The notes under the pieces: generated by a model | Database searches by the model: none | What the model saw: only the letters and a program-made list of their open reading frames with translations | What the model was told of the DNA's origin: nothing | From: Guptibacillus hwajinpoensis | GTDB taxonomy: Bacteria; Bacillota; Bacilli; Bacillales; Guptibacillaceae | Direction: 5' to 3' | Assembly: GCF_020524165.1 (NCBI RefSeq) | Contig: NZ_JAIVKU010000004.1 | Span: 124,001-188,000, forward strand | DNA: 64,000 bases | Part shown: positions 53,906 through 63,143 of the stretch, piece by piece | How positions within the stretch are numbered: the stretch's first letter is position 1 | Layout: every line of letters begins with the position of its first letter | Made by a program: the position numbers and the translations under genes

Positions 53906-55777
53906 ATGAAAAAGCTACAAAATAAGTATTCGTTTTTCCTCGTAGTAGCATTTATGCTGTGGTTAAAAACGTATCTTGTGTATGAATTTGCATTTAACAT
54001 TGAACCTGAAAATAAAATGGAAGGATTTATCTTGCTTTTAAATCCGATTAGTTCTGTCTTGCTATTCCTGGGTTTTGCATTATTTGCCTCACCTAAATAT
54101 CGCAACAGAGTGTTACTGGTCATTGATTTTATTGGTTCATTTATTTTGTTCGCAAATGTCGTTTATTACCGTGAATTTACAGACTTCATTACAATACCAC
54201 TTCTTTTTCAAACGAATAACATGGGTGAACTTGGTAACAGTATCGCAGAGCTTGTAAGCGGATATGATTTCTTGTTGTTTTTAGATATCATTCTTCTCTC
54301 AGCTTACTTATTTGTACGTAAAACAAAAAGTTATGCTGTTAAGAAAAAAGAAATTGCACTTGTATTTGCAAGCGCTATAGCTCTTTTTGCAATAAATGTT
54401 GGACTTGCTGAAACCGAACGTCCCCAACTTTTAACTCGGACGTTTGATCGTGAAATGCTTATCAAATATATCGGTACTTATAACTATCATGTTTATGATG
54501 CTGTGCTTCAATCAAAAGCAAAAGCACAGCGTGCCTTTGCAGACGGTAGCGAAATTGTCGATATTGAAAACTATGTGAAAGCGAACCATGTTGAACCAAA
54601 CCCTGATATGTTTGGTAAAGCGGAAGGTAAAAACATTATTCTCGTTTCTCTAGAATCCACACAAAGCTTCGTGATTAATGAAGAGGTGGATGGAAAAGAG
54701 ATAACGCCATTCCTGAATGATCTGATCGAAGAGAGTTATTATTTCCCTAACTTCTATCACCAAACAGCACAAGGGAAAACTTCTGATTCTGAGTTTATTT
54801 TAGAGAATTCTCTATATGGACTGCCGAGCGGAGCGGTGTTCTTTACGCATTCAGGAAACGAATATAATGCATCTCCAGAAATTTTGAGTGAAAATGGTTA
54901 CTATAATGCCGTTTTCCATGCGAATAACAAAAGCTTCTGGAATCGTGATGTCATGTATGACTCTCTTAAGTACGATAAGTTTTATGATATCAATGATTTT
55001 ACAGTCACGCCTGATAATTCAATCGGATGGGGATTAAAAGATGAATATTTCTTTGATCAATCCATTAAGTATTTAGAAACGCTACCAGAGCCTTATTATG
55101 CGAAATATATTACTCTTACGAATCATTTTCCATTTACACTTGAATCAGAAGATGAATATATTCCAGAGTGGACATCAGATGATGGCACGGTCAATCGATA
55201 TTTCACAACCGTTCGATATCAGGATGAAGCTGTTAAAAAATTCTTTGAGCGCATGAAAGAAGAAGGACTTTATGAAGATTCAATCTTTGTGATGTATGGG
55301 GACCACTACGGAATTTCTGAGAATCATAATAAAGCAATGGGTGAGTTTCTGGAAAAAGAAATTACTCCGTTTGAATCGACCGAATTACAAAAAGTTCCTC
55401 TTATCATCCATATCCCTGGTCAGGAAGGTGAAGTGATGGAACAAGTCGGCGGACAAATAGATTTGAAGCCTACTATTATGCACCTACTTGGAATTGAAAC
55501 AAAAGACATGATTAAGTTTGGTAACGATTTGTTTGCTGAAGAACAGGATAACTTCACAATTCTTCGTGATGGAAGTTTCATTACAGAAGACAATCTTTAT
55601 ACTAAAAATGTTTGTTATGATAAGGAAACTGGAGAAGAAACGGATAAAGCGGCTTGTGAACCATATATGGAGAAAGCAAAGACAGACCTTGCTTATTCAG
55701 ATAAAATTGTTTACGGCGATCTTCTTCGTTTCTTAGGAAAGCATAATGGGGAACAAGAAACCCAAGTGGAAAAATAG
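53906..55777 (+). CDS. yqgS: LtaS-type glycerophosphotransferase (YqgS-like)
   Basis: 623 residues. Five membrane segments (about 10-175) precede an extracellular sulfatase-fold domain (about 230-600). The catalytic Thr is in QTAQGKTSDSEFILENS (about 291), and metal ligands appear in VSLESTQSF and VMYGDHYGISENHN. It transfers glycerol phosphate from phosphatidylglycerol, either starting or extending lipoteichoic acid. AAGGAGG precedes ATG 53906. The position between glcK and yqgT is that of B. subtilis yqgS, one of several LtaS paralogues. Confidence 0.92.
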   Translation: MKKLQNKYSFFLVVAFMLWLKTYLVYEFAFNIEPENKMEGFILLLNPISSVLLFLGFALFASPKYRNRVLLVIDFIGSFILFANVVYYREFTDFITIPLLFQTNNMGELGNSIAELVSGYDFLLFLDIILLSAYLFVRKTKSYAVKKKEIALVFASAIALFAINVGLAETERPQLLTRTFDREMLIKYIGTYNYHVYDAVLQSKAKAQRAFADGSEIVDIENYVKANHVEPNPDMFGKAEGKNIILVSLESTQSFVINEEVDGKEITPFLNDLIEESYYFPNFYHQTAQGKTSDSEFILENSLYGLPSGAVFFTHSGNEYNASPEILSENGYYNAVFHANNKSFWNRDVMYDSLKYDKFYDINDFTVTPDNSIGWGLKDEYFFDQSIKYLETLPEPYYAKYITLTNHFPFTLESEDEYIPEWTSDDGTVNRYFTTVRYQDEAVKKFFERMKEEGLYEDSIFVMYGDHYGISENHNKAMGEFLEKEITPFESTELQKVPLIIHIPGQEGEVMEQVGGQIDLKPTIMHLLGIETKDMIKFGNDLFAEEQDNFTILRDGSFITEDNLYTKNVCYDKETGEETDKAACEPYMEKAKTDLAYSDKIVYGDLLRFLGKHNGEQETQVEK

Positions 55778-55787
55778 AACATTTGAT

Positions 55788-55821
55788 AAAACCACACTTT
55801 TTAAAAAAAGTGTGGTTTTTT
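55788..55821 (+). terminator. Terminator of the LtaS-type gene
   Basis: AAAACCACACTTTTT pairs with AAAAAGTGTGGTTTT-type sequence, with a six-T end. Confidence 0.85.
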
Positions 55822-55953
55822 GCTCTCTCAAACCCCAAAAGACTAGGGTTGAGTAAACCATGTTAATAGAAAACCTTTATTCACGAAGCATAGGAGTCCC
55901 TTCTTCGGTCATATCATTGTAAGAAGGATATGACATGTGGGGGAGGGTGAAGC

Positions 55954-57141
55954 ATGAGAATAAGAGTGAAAAGTGGGGACAGCCTTTGGAAATATAGTCG
56001 TGTTTTTCAAATACCACTCCGTCTTATTTTAGATAGTAACAATCTTGAAAATCCTGATCAGTTAATGATTGGAGAGCAAATTCAGATCCCTGGTTATGTA
56101 ACAAAAAGTTATACCATTAAACAAGGGGATACATTGTGGAAAATAGCGGGTTGGTATGGAGCACCTTTAGACGGTGTTTTATTATTAAATGATAAAAACC
56201 CTTTTTCACTAAAGCCGGGTGAGAAAGTGAACATCCCCATTCGTGTCACGTGGTCACTGATAAATCCTAATCAAAGTTACGATTATGGGACGCTTGTTAA
56301 TGATATCCGCAAAATACTTGGTGTCTACCCGTTTATTAAACAAGGGCTAATCGGTGAGACAGTGATGGGAAAACCAATTCCTGAATTAGTTGTAGGAACT
56401 GGTACGAAAAAAGTTCACATGAATGGCTCTTTTCACGCAAATGAGTGGTTAACAACAACATTAATCATGAAATTTGTCGATGATTATGCACGTGAATTAA
56501 CAAGTAGTCAGCAGCTTAGTGGGGTCTATCTTCCTACTCTATATGAATCCACTTCTTTGTCACTCGTTCCAATGGTTAATCCAGATGGCGTTGATCTCGT
56601 GATTAACGGTTTACCTCAAGAGGAGCCATATCGCTCTTTAGCAAATGAAATTAACAATGGTAGTGACCAATTCAGTCGTTGGAAAGCGAACATTCGAGGC
56701 GTCGATTTAAATAATCAATACCCAGCTAAATGGGATATAGAAGCTGAACGTAAACCAACGAAGCCTTCTCCAAGAAATTACCCAGGAAAAGCACCACTAA
56801 CTGAACCAGAAGCAATAGCCATTGCTGATTTAACTACAAGAAAGAATTTTGACAGAGCGCTAGCATTCCATTCACAGGGGGAAGTAATTTTTTGGGGATT
56901 TGAAGGACTTGAACCCCCCGAGTCCGAAATCCTTGTAACAGAATTTTCTCGATTAAGTGGCTACTTACCTATTCGGTATGTTGATAGTTTTGCAGGTTAC
57001 AAGGATTGGTTTATTCAGGATTTTAGAAAACCGGGTTTCACCGTTGAAATTGGTAAAGGAGAGAATCCTTTACCAGTTAGCCAATTTAACCAGATATATC
57101 AAGATACGATAGGCATTTTTCTGTCTTCACTGTATATGTAG
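55954..57141 (+). CDS. yqgT: LysM-containing M14 carboxypeptidase (YqgT-like)
   Basis: 395 residues. Two LysM repeats (about 1-45: VKSGDSLWKYSRVFQIP, and 49-95: IKQGDTLWKIAGWYGAP) bind peptidoglycan. An M14 zinc-peptidase domain (about 110-395) follows, with ligands in GSFHANEWLTT (about 160) and FHSQGEVIFWG (about 306), and the catalytic Glu in GFTVEIGKGENP (about 370). Probably a gamma-D-glutamyl-L-diamino acid endopeptidase acting on muropeptides in or near the spore. No signal peptide. GGGGAGGGTG precedes ATG 55954. Confidence 0.9.
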   Translation: MRIRVKSGDSLWKYSRVFQIPLRLILDSNNLENPDQLMIGEQIQIPGYVTKSYTIKQGDTLWKIAGWYGAPLDGVLLLNDKNPFSLKPGEKVNIPIRVTWSLINPNQSYDYGTLVNDIRKILGVYPFIKQGLIGETVMGKPIPELVVGTGTKKVHMNGSFHANEWLTTTLIMKFVDDYARELTSSQQLSGVYLPTLYESTSLSLVPMVNPDGVDLVINGLPQEEPYRSLANEINNGSDQFSRWKANIRGVDLNNQYPAKWDIEAERKPTKPSPRNYPGKAPLTEPEAIAIADLTTRKNFDRALAFHSQGEVIFWGFEGLEPPESEILVTEFSRLSGYLPIRYVDSFAGYKDWFIQDFRKPGFTVEIGKGENPLPVSQFNQIYQDTIGIFLSSLYM

Positions 57142-57165
57142 TGAGCTTGAATTCTAAGAGCTTTT

Positions 57166-57194
57166 TTGTCATAATAATAGTAATTTCATAATTT
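57166..57194 (+). promoter_or_regulatory. Possible promoter of the thiamine operon
   Basis: TTGTCA (57166-57171), 17-base spacer, TAATTT (57189-57194), just upstream of the THI-box. The -10 match is poor. Confidence 0.45.
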
Positions 57195-57200
57195 CTAAGA

Positions 57201-57348
57201 CTAGGGGTGCCTTCATGTAAGGGAAGGCTGAGAAAAAGAAACCGTTATTTCTTTTACCCTTGAACCTGATCTGGTTGATACCAGCGTAGGGAAGTCGGTA
57301 GCGGTGTTTTTATACTACCCCCATTCCATACGCGGAATGGGGGTTTTT
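57201..57348 (+). ncRNA. TPP (THI-box) riboswitch with terminator
   Basis: Conserved aptamer parts are present: ACTAGGGGTGCC, AGGCTGAGAAA, then ACCCTTGAACCTGATCTGG and GATACCAGCGTAGGGAAGT at 57276-57297. The downstream stem CCCCCATTCC (57318-57327)/GGAATGGGGG (57334-57343) with five T residues is the terminator. TPP binding should stop transcription of thiE-thiD. Confidence 0.95.
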
Positions 57349-57422
57349 CACGTCCTAACGTCTTTTATCTCGTTTTTATAGAAATGTGAAGTAAGTCATA
57401 GCGATAATGGAGGAAGACAATC

Positions 57423-58058
57423 ATGAAACAGTTTCAATTATATGTAATTACAGGAGAAGAATTTCATCCAGGTCGAGATGTAGTTGATGTAATGGAGGAA
57501 GCCATACGAGGTGGAGCAGACATTATTCAGCTACGCGATAAAACAAATTCAAAAAAAGTAGTGCTTGAAAAAGCACTCAAGTTAAGAGCGTTAACAAAAA
57601 AGTACAAGATCCCGTTCATTGTGAATGATCATATTGATATCGCGCTAGCTGTTGATGCAGATGGTATCCATTTAGGCCAAGATGATTTGCCTTTAGAAGA
57701 GGCAAGAAAGATCATAGGAGCTGATAAAATAATCGGAATTTCTACTCATCGTATCGAGGAAGCGCGTGCTGCAGAAAAAGGAGGAGCTGATTACATTGGT
57801 GCGGGTCCAATTTTTCCAACTAATAGTAAAAGCGATGTGGTAGACCCTGTTACGACTGAATATATCAAGGAAGTGATTTCTGAAATTTCCATTCCATTTG
57901 TAGCGATTGGAGGTATTAAACTGCACAATGTTTCTGACGTATTGCGTGCTGGCGCAAAACGTATTTGTGTGATTAGCGAAGTGGTAGGAAGTGATGATGT
58001 GAAAAGCACATGTGAACTATTCCAGCACGCGATTAATAGTGAGGTGATCGAGAAGTGA
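57423..58058 (+). CDS. thiE: Thiamine phosphate synthase
   Basis: Joins HMP-PP to the thiazole phosphate. 211 residues forming a TIM barrel. Motifs are IIQLRDKTNSKK (about 36), VNDHIDIALAVDADGIHLGQDD (in two parts, about 62-83), IGISTHRIEEARAA (about 100-113), YIGAGPIFPTNSKSD (about 122-136) and FVAIGGI. Resemblance to TenI is close, but the diphosphate-binding GPIFPTNSK segment favours ThiE. AATGGAGGA precedes ATG 57423. The gene overlaps thiS by four bases. Confidence 0.88.
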   Translation: MKQFQLYVITGEEFHPGRDVVDVMEEAIRGGADIIQLRDKTNSKKVVLEKALKLRALTKKYKIPFIVNDHIDIALAVDADGIHLGQDDLPLEEARKIIGADKIIGISTHRIEEARAAEKGGADYIGAGPIFPTNSKSDVVDPVTTEYIKEVISEISIPFVAIGGIKLHNVSDVLRAGAKRICVISEVVGSDDVKSTCELFQHAINSEVIEK

Positions 58059-58252
58059 GGTTACAAATAAATGGCGAAGAGCACGATTTAAATGTCGTTA
58101 CTTTGAAGGATGTCGTGAAGCATTTTGGTTTGCAAGAAGGACTGGTTGTAACAGAGGTGGATGAAGTCATCATTGATCGATCGGACTGGAACGATATGAA
58201 AGTGCATGATGGCATGAACATTGAACTTGTTCATTTTGTAGGAGGAGGTTGA
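58055..58252 (+). CDS. thiS: Sulfur carrier protein ThiS
   Basis: 65-residue ubiquitin-like protein ending in Gly-Gly-Gly (HFVGGG). Its C-terminus is adenylated by ThiF, then thiocarboxylated to supply sulfur to ThiG. It starts at GTG 58055, overlapping the thiE stop (GTGA), which implies translational coupling. No thiF gene follows in this operon. Confidence 0.93.
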   Translation: MRLQINGEEHDLNVVTLKDVVKHFGLQEGLVVTEVDEVIIDRSDWNDMKVHDGMNIELVHFVGGG

Positions 58253-58256
58253 AGCA

Positions 58257-59018
58257 ATGATGAATGCACTCACAATAGCTGGAAAACAATTATCATCGAG
58301 ACTTTTTCTCGGTACAGGAAGATACCCAAATCCCTTTGTTCAAAACAAGGCAATTGAGGCTTCCGGAGCGGAAGTTCTGACGTTCGCGATTCGAAGAGTG
58401 AATCTTTCAGCACCAGACGAAGATGCTATTCTTCAACATATAGAAAAACCTTTTCAATACTTACCGAATACTTCAGGAGCAACCTCAGCAGAAGAAGCGA
58501 TTCGAATCGCTCGTTTAGCAAAAGCTTCCGGTTTAAGCGATTGGATTAAGATCGAGGTGAGCCAAGATGAAAAAACACTTATTCCTGATCCAATTGAAAC
58601 ACTAAAAGCAACGGAAATCTTAGCGAAGGAAGGGTTTGTGGTATTGCCATACACATCAGATGATCCTGCCCTTTGTTATCGATTACAGGAAGCTGGTGCT
58701 GCGGCAGTCATGCCAGGTGGGTCTCCAATTGGTAGTGGTCTAGGTATTTTAAATCCTTACAATATTGAACTGATTACGGAGCAGCTTACAGTACCTGTTA
58801 TTGTAGATGCTGGTCTTGGAAGTGCTACTGACGTTACGCAAGCAATGGAACTTGGAGCGGACGGAGTATTGTTAAATACAGCGATAGCCAAAGCGAGAAA
58901 TCCAGTAATGATGGCAGAGGCCGTTAAATATGCGATCCATGCAGGAAGGTTGTCGTATATGGCAGGGCGAATCCCTAAAAAGAAGTATGCAACAGCTAGT
59001 AGTCCAGTTCAAAACTAA
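58257..59018 (+). CDS. thiG: Thiazole synthase
   Basis: Forms the thiazole phosphate from DXP, dehydroglycine and ThiS thiocarboxylate. 253 residues. Motifs are [12 protein letters not shown] (about 17), TFAIRRVNL (about 41), [18 protein letters not shown] (about 72), [13 protein letters not shown] (about 97-109, Schiff-base Lys), [14 protein letters not shown], and [19 protein letters not shown] precedes two ATG codons at 58257 and 58260. It follows thiS by four bases. Confidence 0.95.
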   Translation: MMNALTIAGKQLSSRLFLGTGRYPNPFVQNKAIEASGAEVLTFAIRRVNLSAPDEDAILQHIEKPFQYLPNTSGATSAEEAIRIARLAKASGLSDWIKIEVSQDEKTLIPDPIETLKATEILAKEGFVVLPYTSDDPALCYRLQEAGAAAVMPGGSPIGSGLGILNPYNIELITEQLTVPVIVDAGLGSATDVTQAMELGADGVLLNTAIAKARNPVMMAEAVKYAIHAGRLSYMAGRIPKKKYATASSPVQN

Positions 59019-59033
59019 CGAAGGAGGGGGATC

Positions 59034-60125
59034 ATGGCCAGAATCACAATTATTGGCGGCGGGGTGATTGGTTTATCCATCGCGTTTGAATGTCGTAAAA
59101 GAGGGCATGAGATTACTCTAGTAGAAGCGCAACAATGTGGTGGACAGGCTTCTGGTGCAGCTGCAGGAATGCTTGCTCCATATTCTGAAATCGAAGAAGA
59201 CCCTGACGATTTTTTCCGGCTATGCCAAAGGAGTTTGCAGATTTTTCCTAAATGGCAAGAGGAGGTTAAACGTCATTCGGATATTGATTTTGAGTATAAC
59301 GAAAGTGGCAGTCTGTATTGCATTTATCATGAAGCTGATCGCCTTTCTCTTGAAACAAAACAAGCATGGCAACAGAAATTTCATGTGAAATCGAAGCTCT
59401 TAACTGCAGAAGAAGTTAGGGAAAAAGAACCAGAACTTTCGGAAGACGTGGTTGCGGCATTATGGTGTCCAGAAGAGTCACATATTTATGCCCCTGGCTA
59501 TGTGGCTGCGCTTTTACAAGCGTGCCACAATTTAGGAGTACGCATCATTGAAAATGCTGGAGAGGCGAAACTTGAGAATGGTTCTGTTGTGACGAAGGAT
59601 GAACGAATAGAGAGTGAGGAGGTCGTCCTTGCAGCAGGAGCATGGTCAATGTATTGGGAAAACGAGCTTGGCTGTTCATTACCTATTTTTCCAATTCGTG
59701 GACAAATTTGTGCCTATGAAGCGCCGGTTTTAAATCACATTATCTTTACAAGTCAGGGTTACCTAGTGGCGAAAGCGAATGGTTCTGTAGTGGCTGGCGC
59801 CTCAGAGGATATAGCTGACTTCGATACAAACGTAACAGACCATGGAATTGGCCGTCTCGAAAAGTGGAGTAAGAAAGTGATGCCAGTCCTTGATAAGATG
59901 GAACCATTTCATAAATGGGCTGGTTTAAGACCTGCTACGCAGGATGGTTTTCCGCTTATTGGAAGGGTAGTGGAGAAACCAGGAATTATTTTGGCGACTG
60001 GACATTATCGAAACGGTATTTTGCTGAGTCCAATTACGGCAAAAATTGTTGCCGATGAGATCGATCAGATTCCCCAGCAAATCGCAATTGGCCAATTTAG
60101 ACCTAATCGTTTTCAGTCTATTTAA
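59034..60125 (+). CDS. thiO: Glycine oxidase
   Basis: FAD enzyme that oxidises glycine to the imine used by ThiG. 363 residues. FAD motif ITIIGGGVIGLSIAFECRKR (about 4-23), GGQASGAAAGMLAPYSE (about 41-57), and the C-terminal substrate segment KWAGLRPATQDGFPLIG (about 297-313) followed by ATGHYRNGI. AGGAGGGGG precedes ATG 59034. Aerobic thiamine pathway of the B. subtilis kind. Confidence 0.94.
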   Translation: MARITIIGGGVIGLSIAFECRKRGHEITLVEAQQCGGQASGAAAGMLAPYSEIEEDPDDFFRLCQRSLQIFPKWQEEVKRHSDIDFEYNESGSLYCIYHEADRLSLETKQAWQQKFHVKSKLLTAEEVREKEPELSEDVVAALWCPEESHIYAPGYVAALLQACHNLGVRIIENAGEAKLENGSVVTKDERIESEEVVLAAGAWSMYWENELGCSLPIFPIRGQICAYEAPVLNHIIFTSQGYLVAKANGSVVAGASEDIADFDTNVTDHGIGRLEKWSKKVMPVLDKMEPFHKWAGLRPATQDGFPLIGRVVEKPGIILATGHYRNGILLSPITAKIVADEIDQIPQQIAIGQFRPNRFQSI

Positions 60126-60140
60126 TAAGGAGAGGTTTTA

Positions 60141-60953
60141 ATGTATAAAGCACTAACGATTGCTGGCTCAGATAGTGGAGGGGGGGCTGGTATTCAAGCA
60201 GATTTAAAAACATTTCAAGAACGCAATGTGTATGGGATGAGTGCGATTACAGCACTTACGTCTCAGAATACGGTTGGGGTACATCATGTATATCCCCAAT
60301 CGATTGAAGCTGTACAGTCGCAGCTTGACGCTGTCCTTTCCGATATTGGAACGGACGCTGCTAAAACGGGTATGCTTTTTTCGAGTGAAATCATTCTTGC
60401 GGTTTCGAAAAAGATCAAAGAATATCAAGTTCCAAATCTTGTCATTGATCCTGTGATGATCGCAAAAGGTGGGGCTTCCCTTTTACAAAATGAAGCGATA
60501 GTGGCTATGAAAGAAAAGCTCTTTCCGCTCGGGGCCGTGATTACGCCGAATCTTCCTGAAGCAGCCGAGCTACTAAAGTGTGAAGCAATTACTTCTGTAA
60601 AGGAAATGGAGCAAGCGGCAAAAGCTCTACACGGAAGCGGTGCAAAAGCTGTCCTTATAAAAGGAGGGCATATGACGGATGATCACTCAATCGACGTTCT
60701 GTATGTAAATGACCGCTTCTATCATTATGAATCAAAGCGTATAGATACAAAACATACACATGGCACAGGCTGTACATTTTCTGCATGTATTGCAGCGGAG
60801 CTTGCAAAGGGGAAGTCTATTCCAGAAGCAATTTCGCTTGCAAAAGAATTCATTACAACTGCGATTAGACACGCTACTCCAATAGGAAAAGGAATTGGAC
60901 CTACGAATCATGCTGCTTTTCGTCAAAAGCAGTCACCCATTTTGAAACCTTAA
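60141..60953 (+). CDS. thiD: Hydroxymethylpyrimidine/phosphomethylpyrimidine kinase
   Basis: Phosphorylates HMP to HMP-PP. 270 residues of the ribokinase fold. Motifs are TIAGSDSGGGAGIQADLKTF (about 6-25), VIDPVMIAKGGASLL (about 101), ITPNLPEAAELL (about 133) and the catalytic HGTGCTFSA (about 208). AAGGAGAGG precedes ATG 60141. Last gene of the operon; a terminator overlaps its stop codon. The thiC gene for HMP is not in the window. Confidence 0.95.
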   Translation: MYKALTIAGSDSGGGAGIQADLKTFQERNVYGMSAITALTSQNTVGVHHVYPQSIEAVQSQLDAVLSDIGTDAAKTGMLFSSEIILAVSKKIKEYQVPNLVIDPVMIAKGGASLLQNEAIVAMKEKLFPLGAVITPNLPEAAELLKCEAITSVKEMEQAAKALHGSGAKAVLIKGGHMTDDHSIDVLYVNDRFYHYESKRIDTKHTHGTGCTFSACIAAELAKGKSIPEAISLAKEFITTAIRHATPIGKGIGPTNHAAFRQKQSPILKP

Positions 60954-60975
60954 CCCTGCCCTCGCAGGGTTTTTG
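60952..60975 (+). terminator. Terminator of the thiamine operon
   Basis: AACCCTGC and GCAGGGTT stem around CCTC, with a T run; it begins within the thiD stop codon. Confidence 0.85.
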
Positions 60976-61097
60976 TGTGTGATTAAGGTTACTTTTCGAA
61001 TGAGGAGGGGAATAATACATAGACTAAGCAAGGAACTTTGAGAATGATGTTAACATGTGTTTGATAAAGCAATCCGATTTTCAAGAAAGGAAGTTCA

Positions 61098-61793
61098 ATG
61101 AAAAAACTAATCGAAGTAGATCATGTATCAAATGAACGGGTTAGCAATGTTCAATTTTCATTAACGGAAGGCAGTTTAACAACAATTATCGGACCGTCAG
61201 GTGCAGGTAAGAGTAGTTTGTTACTTCTGCTAAATAGACTAGAAGATCCGGATAAGGGAGAAATCCACTTTAAAGGGAAAAAAATTAGTGATTTCCCTAT
61301 ATCGGAGCTGCGTCGAAACATTGGTATGGTATTTCAACAGGCTCATTTATTTGATGGAACGGTAGAAGATAATTTAAAATTTGGTCCTTCTCTTCAAAAA
61401 AAATGGGAGCCGAATGATGGTGTTAAGTTATTGGCGAAAGTACAGTTACCTGAAGAGTTTTTAACGAAAGAGGTGGAAAATTTATCTGGTGGCGAACAGC
61501 AGCGAGTGGCATTTGCAAGAACGCTTGCTAATAACCCTGAGGTATTATTGTTAGACGAGGTTACGAGCGCACTTGATATGCGGACGGTAGAGTTGATGGA
61601 AGAATTGTTACATAAGCTCGTGCAAGAAGAAGGGAAGACGATTTTAATGATTACACATGATCTTAAGCAAGCAAAAAGACTTGGAAGCTATACCCTTTTT
61701 ATGAATGAAGGGAAGGTTGAAGAGCAAGGAGAAACATCTAGTTTGTTTCAACAACCGAAAACTGCTGCTTTAAAGCACTTTTTTGAAGGATAA
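61098..61793 (+). CDS. ABC transporter ATP-binding protein (FetA/YbbL-like)
   Basis: 231 residues with complete ABC motifs: Walker A GPSGAGKSSL (about 33-42), signature LSGGEQQR (about 133-140), Walker B VLLLDEVTSALD (about 153-164). It pairs with the FetB-type permease that starts three bases after its stop. In E. coli the FetAB pair is linked to iron export; here an MTH1187-type gene is the third member, so the substrate is open. AAAGGAAG lies 6-7 bases before ATG 61098. Confidence 0.87.
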   Translation: MKKLIEVDHVSNERVSNVQFSLTEGSLTTIIGPSGAGKSSLLLLLNRLEDPDKGEIHFKGKKISDFPISELRRNIGMVFQQAHLFDGTVEDNLKFGPSLQKKWEPNDGVKLLAKVQLPEEFLTKEVENLSGGEQQRVAFARTLANNPEVLLLDEVTSALDMRTVELMEELLHKLVQEEGKTILMITHDLKQAKRLGSYTLFMNEGKVEEQGETSSLFQQPKTAALKHFFEG

Positions 61794-61796
61794 GTT

Positions 61797-62570
61797 ATGA
61801 CAAACATATCGAACCTTTCTTTACTTACCATGATATTATTTGTCATGATACCTGTGTCGCTTTCCTATTTGTTCTCACTAGGGATTGGCAAGTCAGCTAT
61901 TTGGTCTTCTATACGTGGCGTTGTTCAACTGTTTTTTATAGGGTATGTTCTCACATTTCTGTTTTCAATGCCAGATTGGCAGGGAATAGGCTTGTGGGTA
62001 GCTGTTATGCTTGTCATTGCTTCTCTTCAAGCAGCAAAAAGAGGAAAGGGAATACCGTACGCTTTTCTCCTATCACTCTCATCGCTTATTCTAATAGAAG
62101 TGTTTGTTTTGTCACTATGGATCGCATTTGATATTATTCCATTTCAATCTGAACAGGTTATCCCGATGAGCGGAATGATTATTGGTAATAGCATGGTGGC
62201 CACTGGTCTTGCATTTGAAAGAATGAAGAACGAATTTCATGACAGTAAAGGGAAAATCCTTGCTGCACTGTCACTCGGAGCGAATGCTTCACAGGCTTCC
62301 AAAATGATTATTAGGAAAACGATTCGCGCTGCAATGATTCCAAATGTTGATGGTTTAAAAACAATAGGACTTGTGCAATTACCTGGGATGATGACAGGAC
62401 TAATTCTTGGAGGGGCTTCGCCGATTGAGGCCATTCGCTATCAGATTGTGATTTCAATTAGTATCTTTTCATCTGTATCGATTTGTGCGATGATTATTTC
62501 GTTAGTAACGTATCGGTTTTTCTTTAATCGGAAACTGCAGTTACTTGAAGGAAAGGGAGGAAGAAAATAA
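61797..62570 (+). CDS. FetB/YbbM-family ABC permease (UPF0014)
   Basis: 257 residues with about seven membrane segments. UPF0014 signatures are RGVVQLFFIGYVLTFLF (about 35-51), VIPMSGMIIGNSMVATGLAF (about 119-138), and SLGANASQASKMIIRKTIRAA followed by VQLPGMMTGLILGGASPIEA. It is immediately coupled to the ATPase gene and ends one base into the next gene's start. Iron, another cation, or a different solute could be carried. Confidence 0.88.
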   Translation: MTNISNLSLLTMILFVMIPVSLSYLFSLGIGKSAIWSSIRGVVQLFFIGYVLTFLFSMPDWQGIGLWVAVMLVIASLQAAKRGKGIPYAFLLSLSSLILIEVFVLSLWIAFDIIPFQSEQVIPMSGMIIGNSMVATGLAFERMKNEFHDSKGKILAALSLGANASQASKMIIRKTIRAAMIPNVDGLKTIGLVQLPGMMTGLILGGASPIEAIRYQIVISISIFSSVSICAMIISLVTYRFFFNRKLQLLEGKGGRK

Positions 62571-62875
62571 TGGCGATTGTAGATGTTACCGTAATTCCAA
62601 TTGGGACAGAAACACCAAGTGTTAGTAAGTATGTAGCCGATGTACAGGAGATTCTTGAATCCTTTTCGGATCGCATTACCTATCGTTTAACACCTATGAG
62701 TACCCTTATTGAAGGAGATATTTCTGATCTCCTTGATGTTGTTAAAGCGATCCATGAGGCGCCTTTTCAAGCTGGCATCGAGCGTGTAGCTACAAATTTA
62801 CGAATTGATGATCGTCGAGATAAAAAAGTGAGAATGGATGATAAACTCGAATCAGTTAAAAGACATTTAAAATAA
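62570..62875 (+). CDS. yqgV: MTH1187/YqgV family protein
   Basis: 101 residues of the MTH1187 (thiamine-binding-like, DUF77) family. It starts MAIVDVTVIPIGTETPSVSK and has the ferredoxin-like pattern with PMSTLIEGDISDLLDVVKAI (about 42-61). Proteins of this family bind thiamine or its breakdown pyrimidines in some cases; placement 1.6 kb downstream of the thi operon is suggestive, not proof. GGGAGG precedes the ATG. It overlaps the permease gene by one base, so it is co-translated with the ABC pair. Confidence 0.87.
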   Translation: MAIVDVTVIPIGTETPSVSKYVADVQEILESFSDRITYRLTPMSTLIEGDISDLLDVVKAIHEAPFQAGIERVATNLRIDDRRDKKVRMDDKLESVKRHLK

Positions 62876-62929
62876 ATGTTACGTGTATTGAACGTGTTTT
62901 GGTAGTATCAATGCCTTAAAATTGAGTAT

Positions 62930-62958
62930 AAAAAAACAGCCGAAATGGCTGTTTTTTT
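62930..62958. terminator. Terminator between yqgV and the DUF2759 gene
   Basis: AAAAAACAGCC and GGCTGTTTTTT form an 11-bp stem around GAAAT, usable on both strands. Confidence 0.85.
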
Positions 62959-63143
62959 TAGTGGCCTCCGCCGCCACCAGATCCGAAAAGAATATCGATC
63001 ATTGTAGCAACAGTAAAGGCGCCGAATACAAGCACTGTTAATCCTGCAAAGGCAAGGCCCATAAAGTTTTTTTCACGAAGAGATCGAAAAACGCCCCAAA
63101 CGCAAAATAAAGTAACGATTGCAAAAATAACTGCTAATCCCAT
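62958..63143 (-). CDS. yqgW: DUF2759 small membrane protein (YqgW-like)
   Basis: 61 residues: MGLAVIFAIVTLFCVWGVFR, a basic turn (SLREKNF), a second membrane segment and the tail GSGGGGGH. It forms a two-helix membrane hairpin of unknown function. The start is ATG 63143 with AGGGAGGT 6 bases upstream; the open frame upstream (to 63203) is unsupported. Position between yqgV and the MBL gene matches yqgW. Confidence 0.82.
   Translation of the reverse strand: MGLAVIFAIVTLFCVWGVFRSLREKNFMGLAFAGLTVLVFGAFTVATMIDILFGSGGGGGH

Noticed and set aside
61039..61053. TGAGAATGATGTTAA as a Fur-box upstream of the FetAB-like genes
   Set aside because: Only the left half resembles the TGATAAT half-site; the right half does not match, so it falls within chance for AT-rich DNA.
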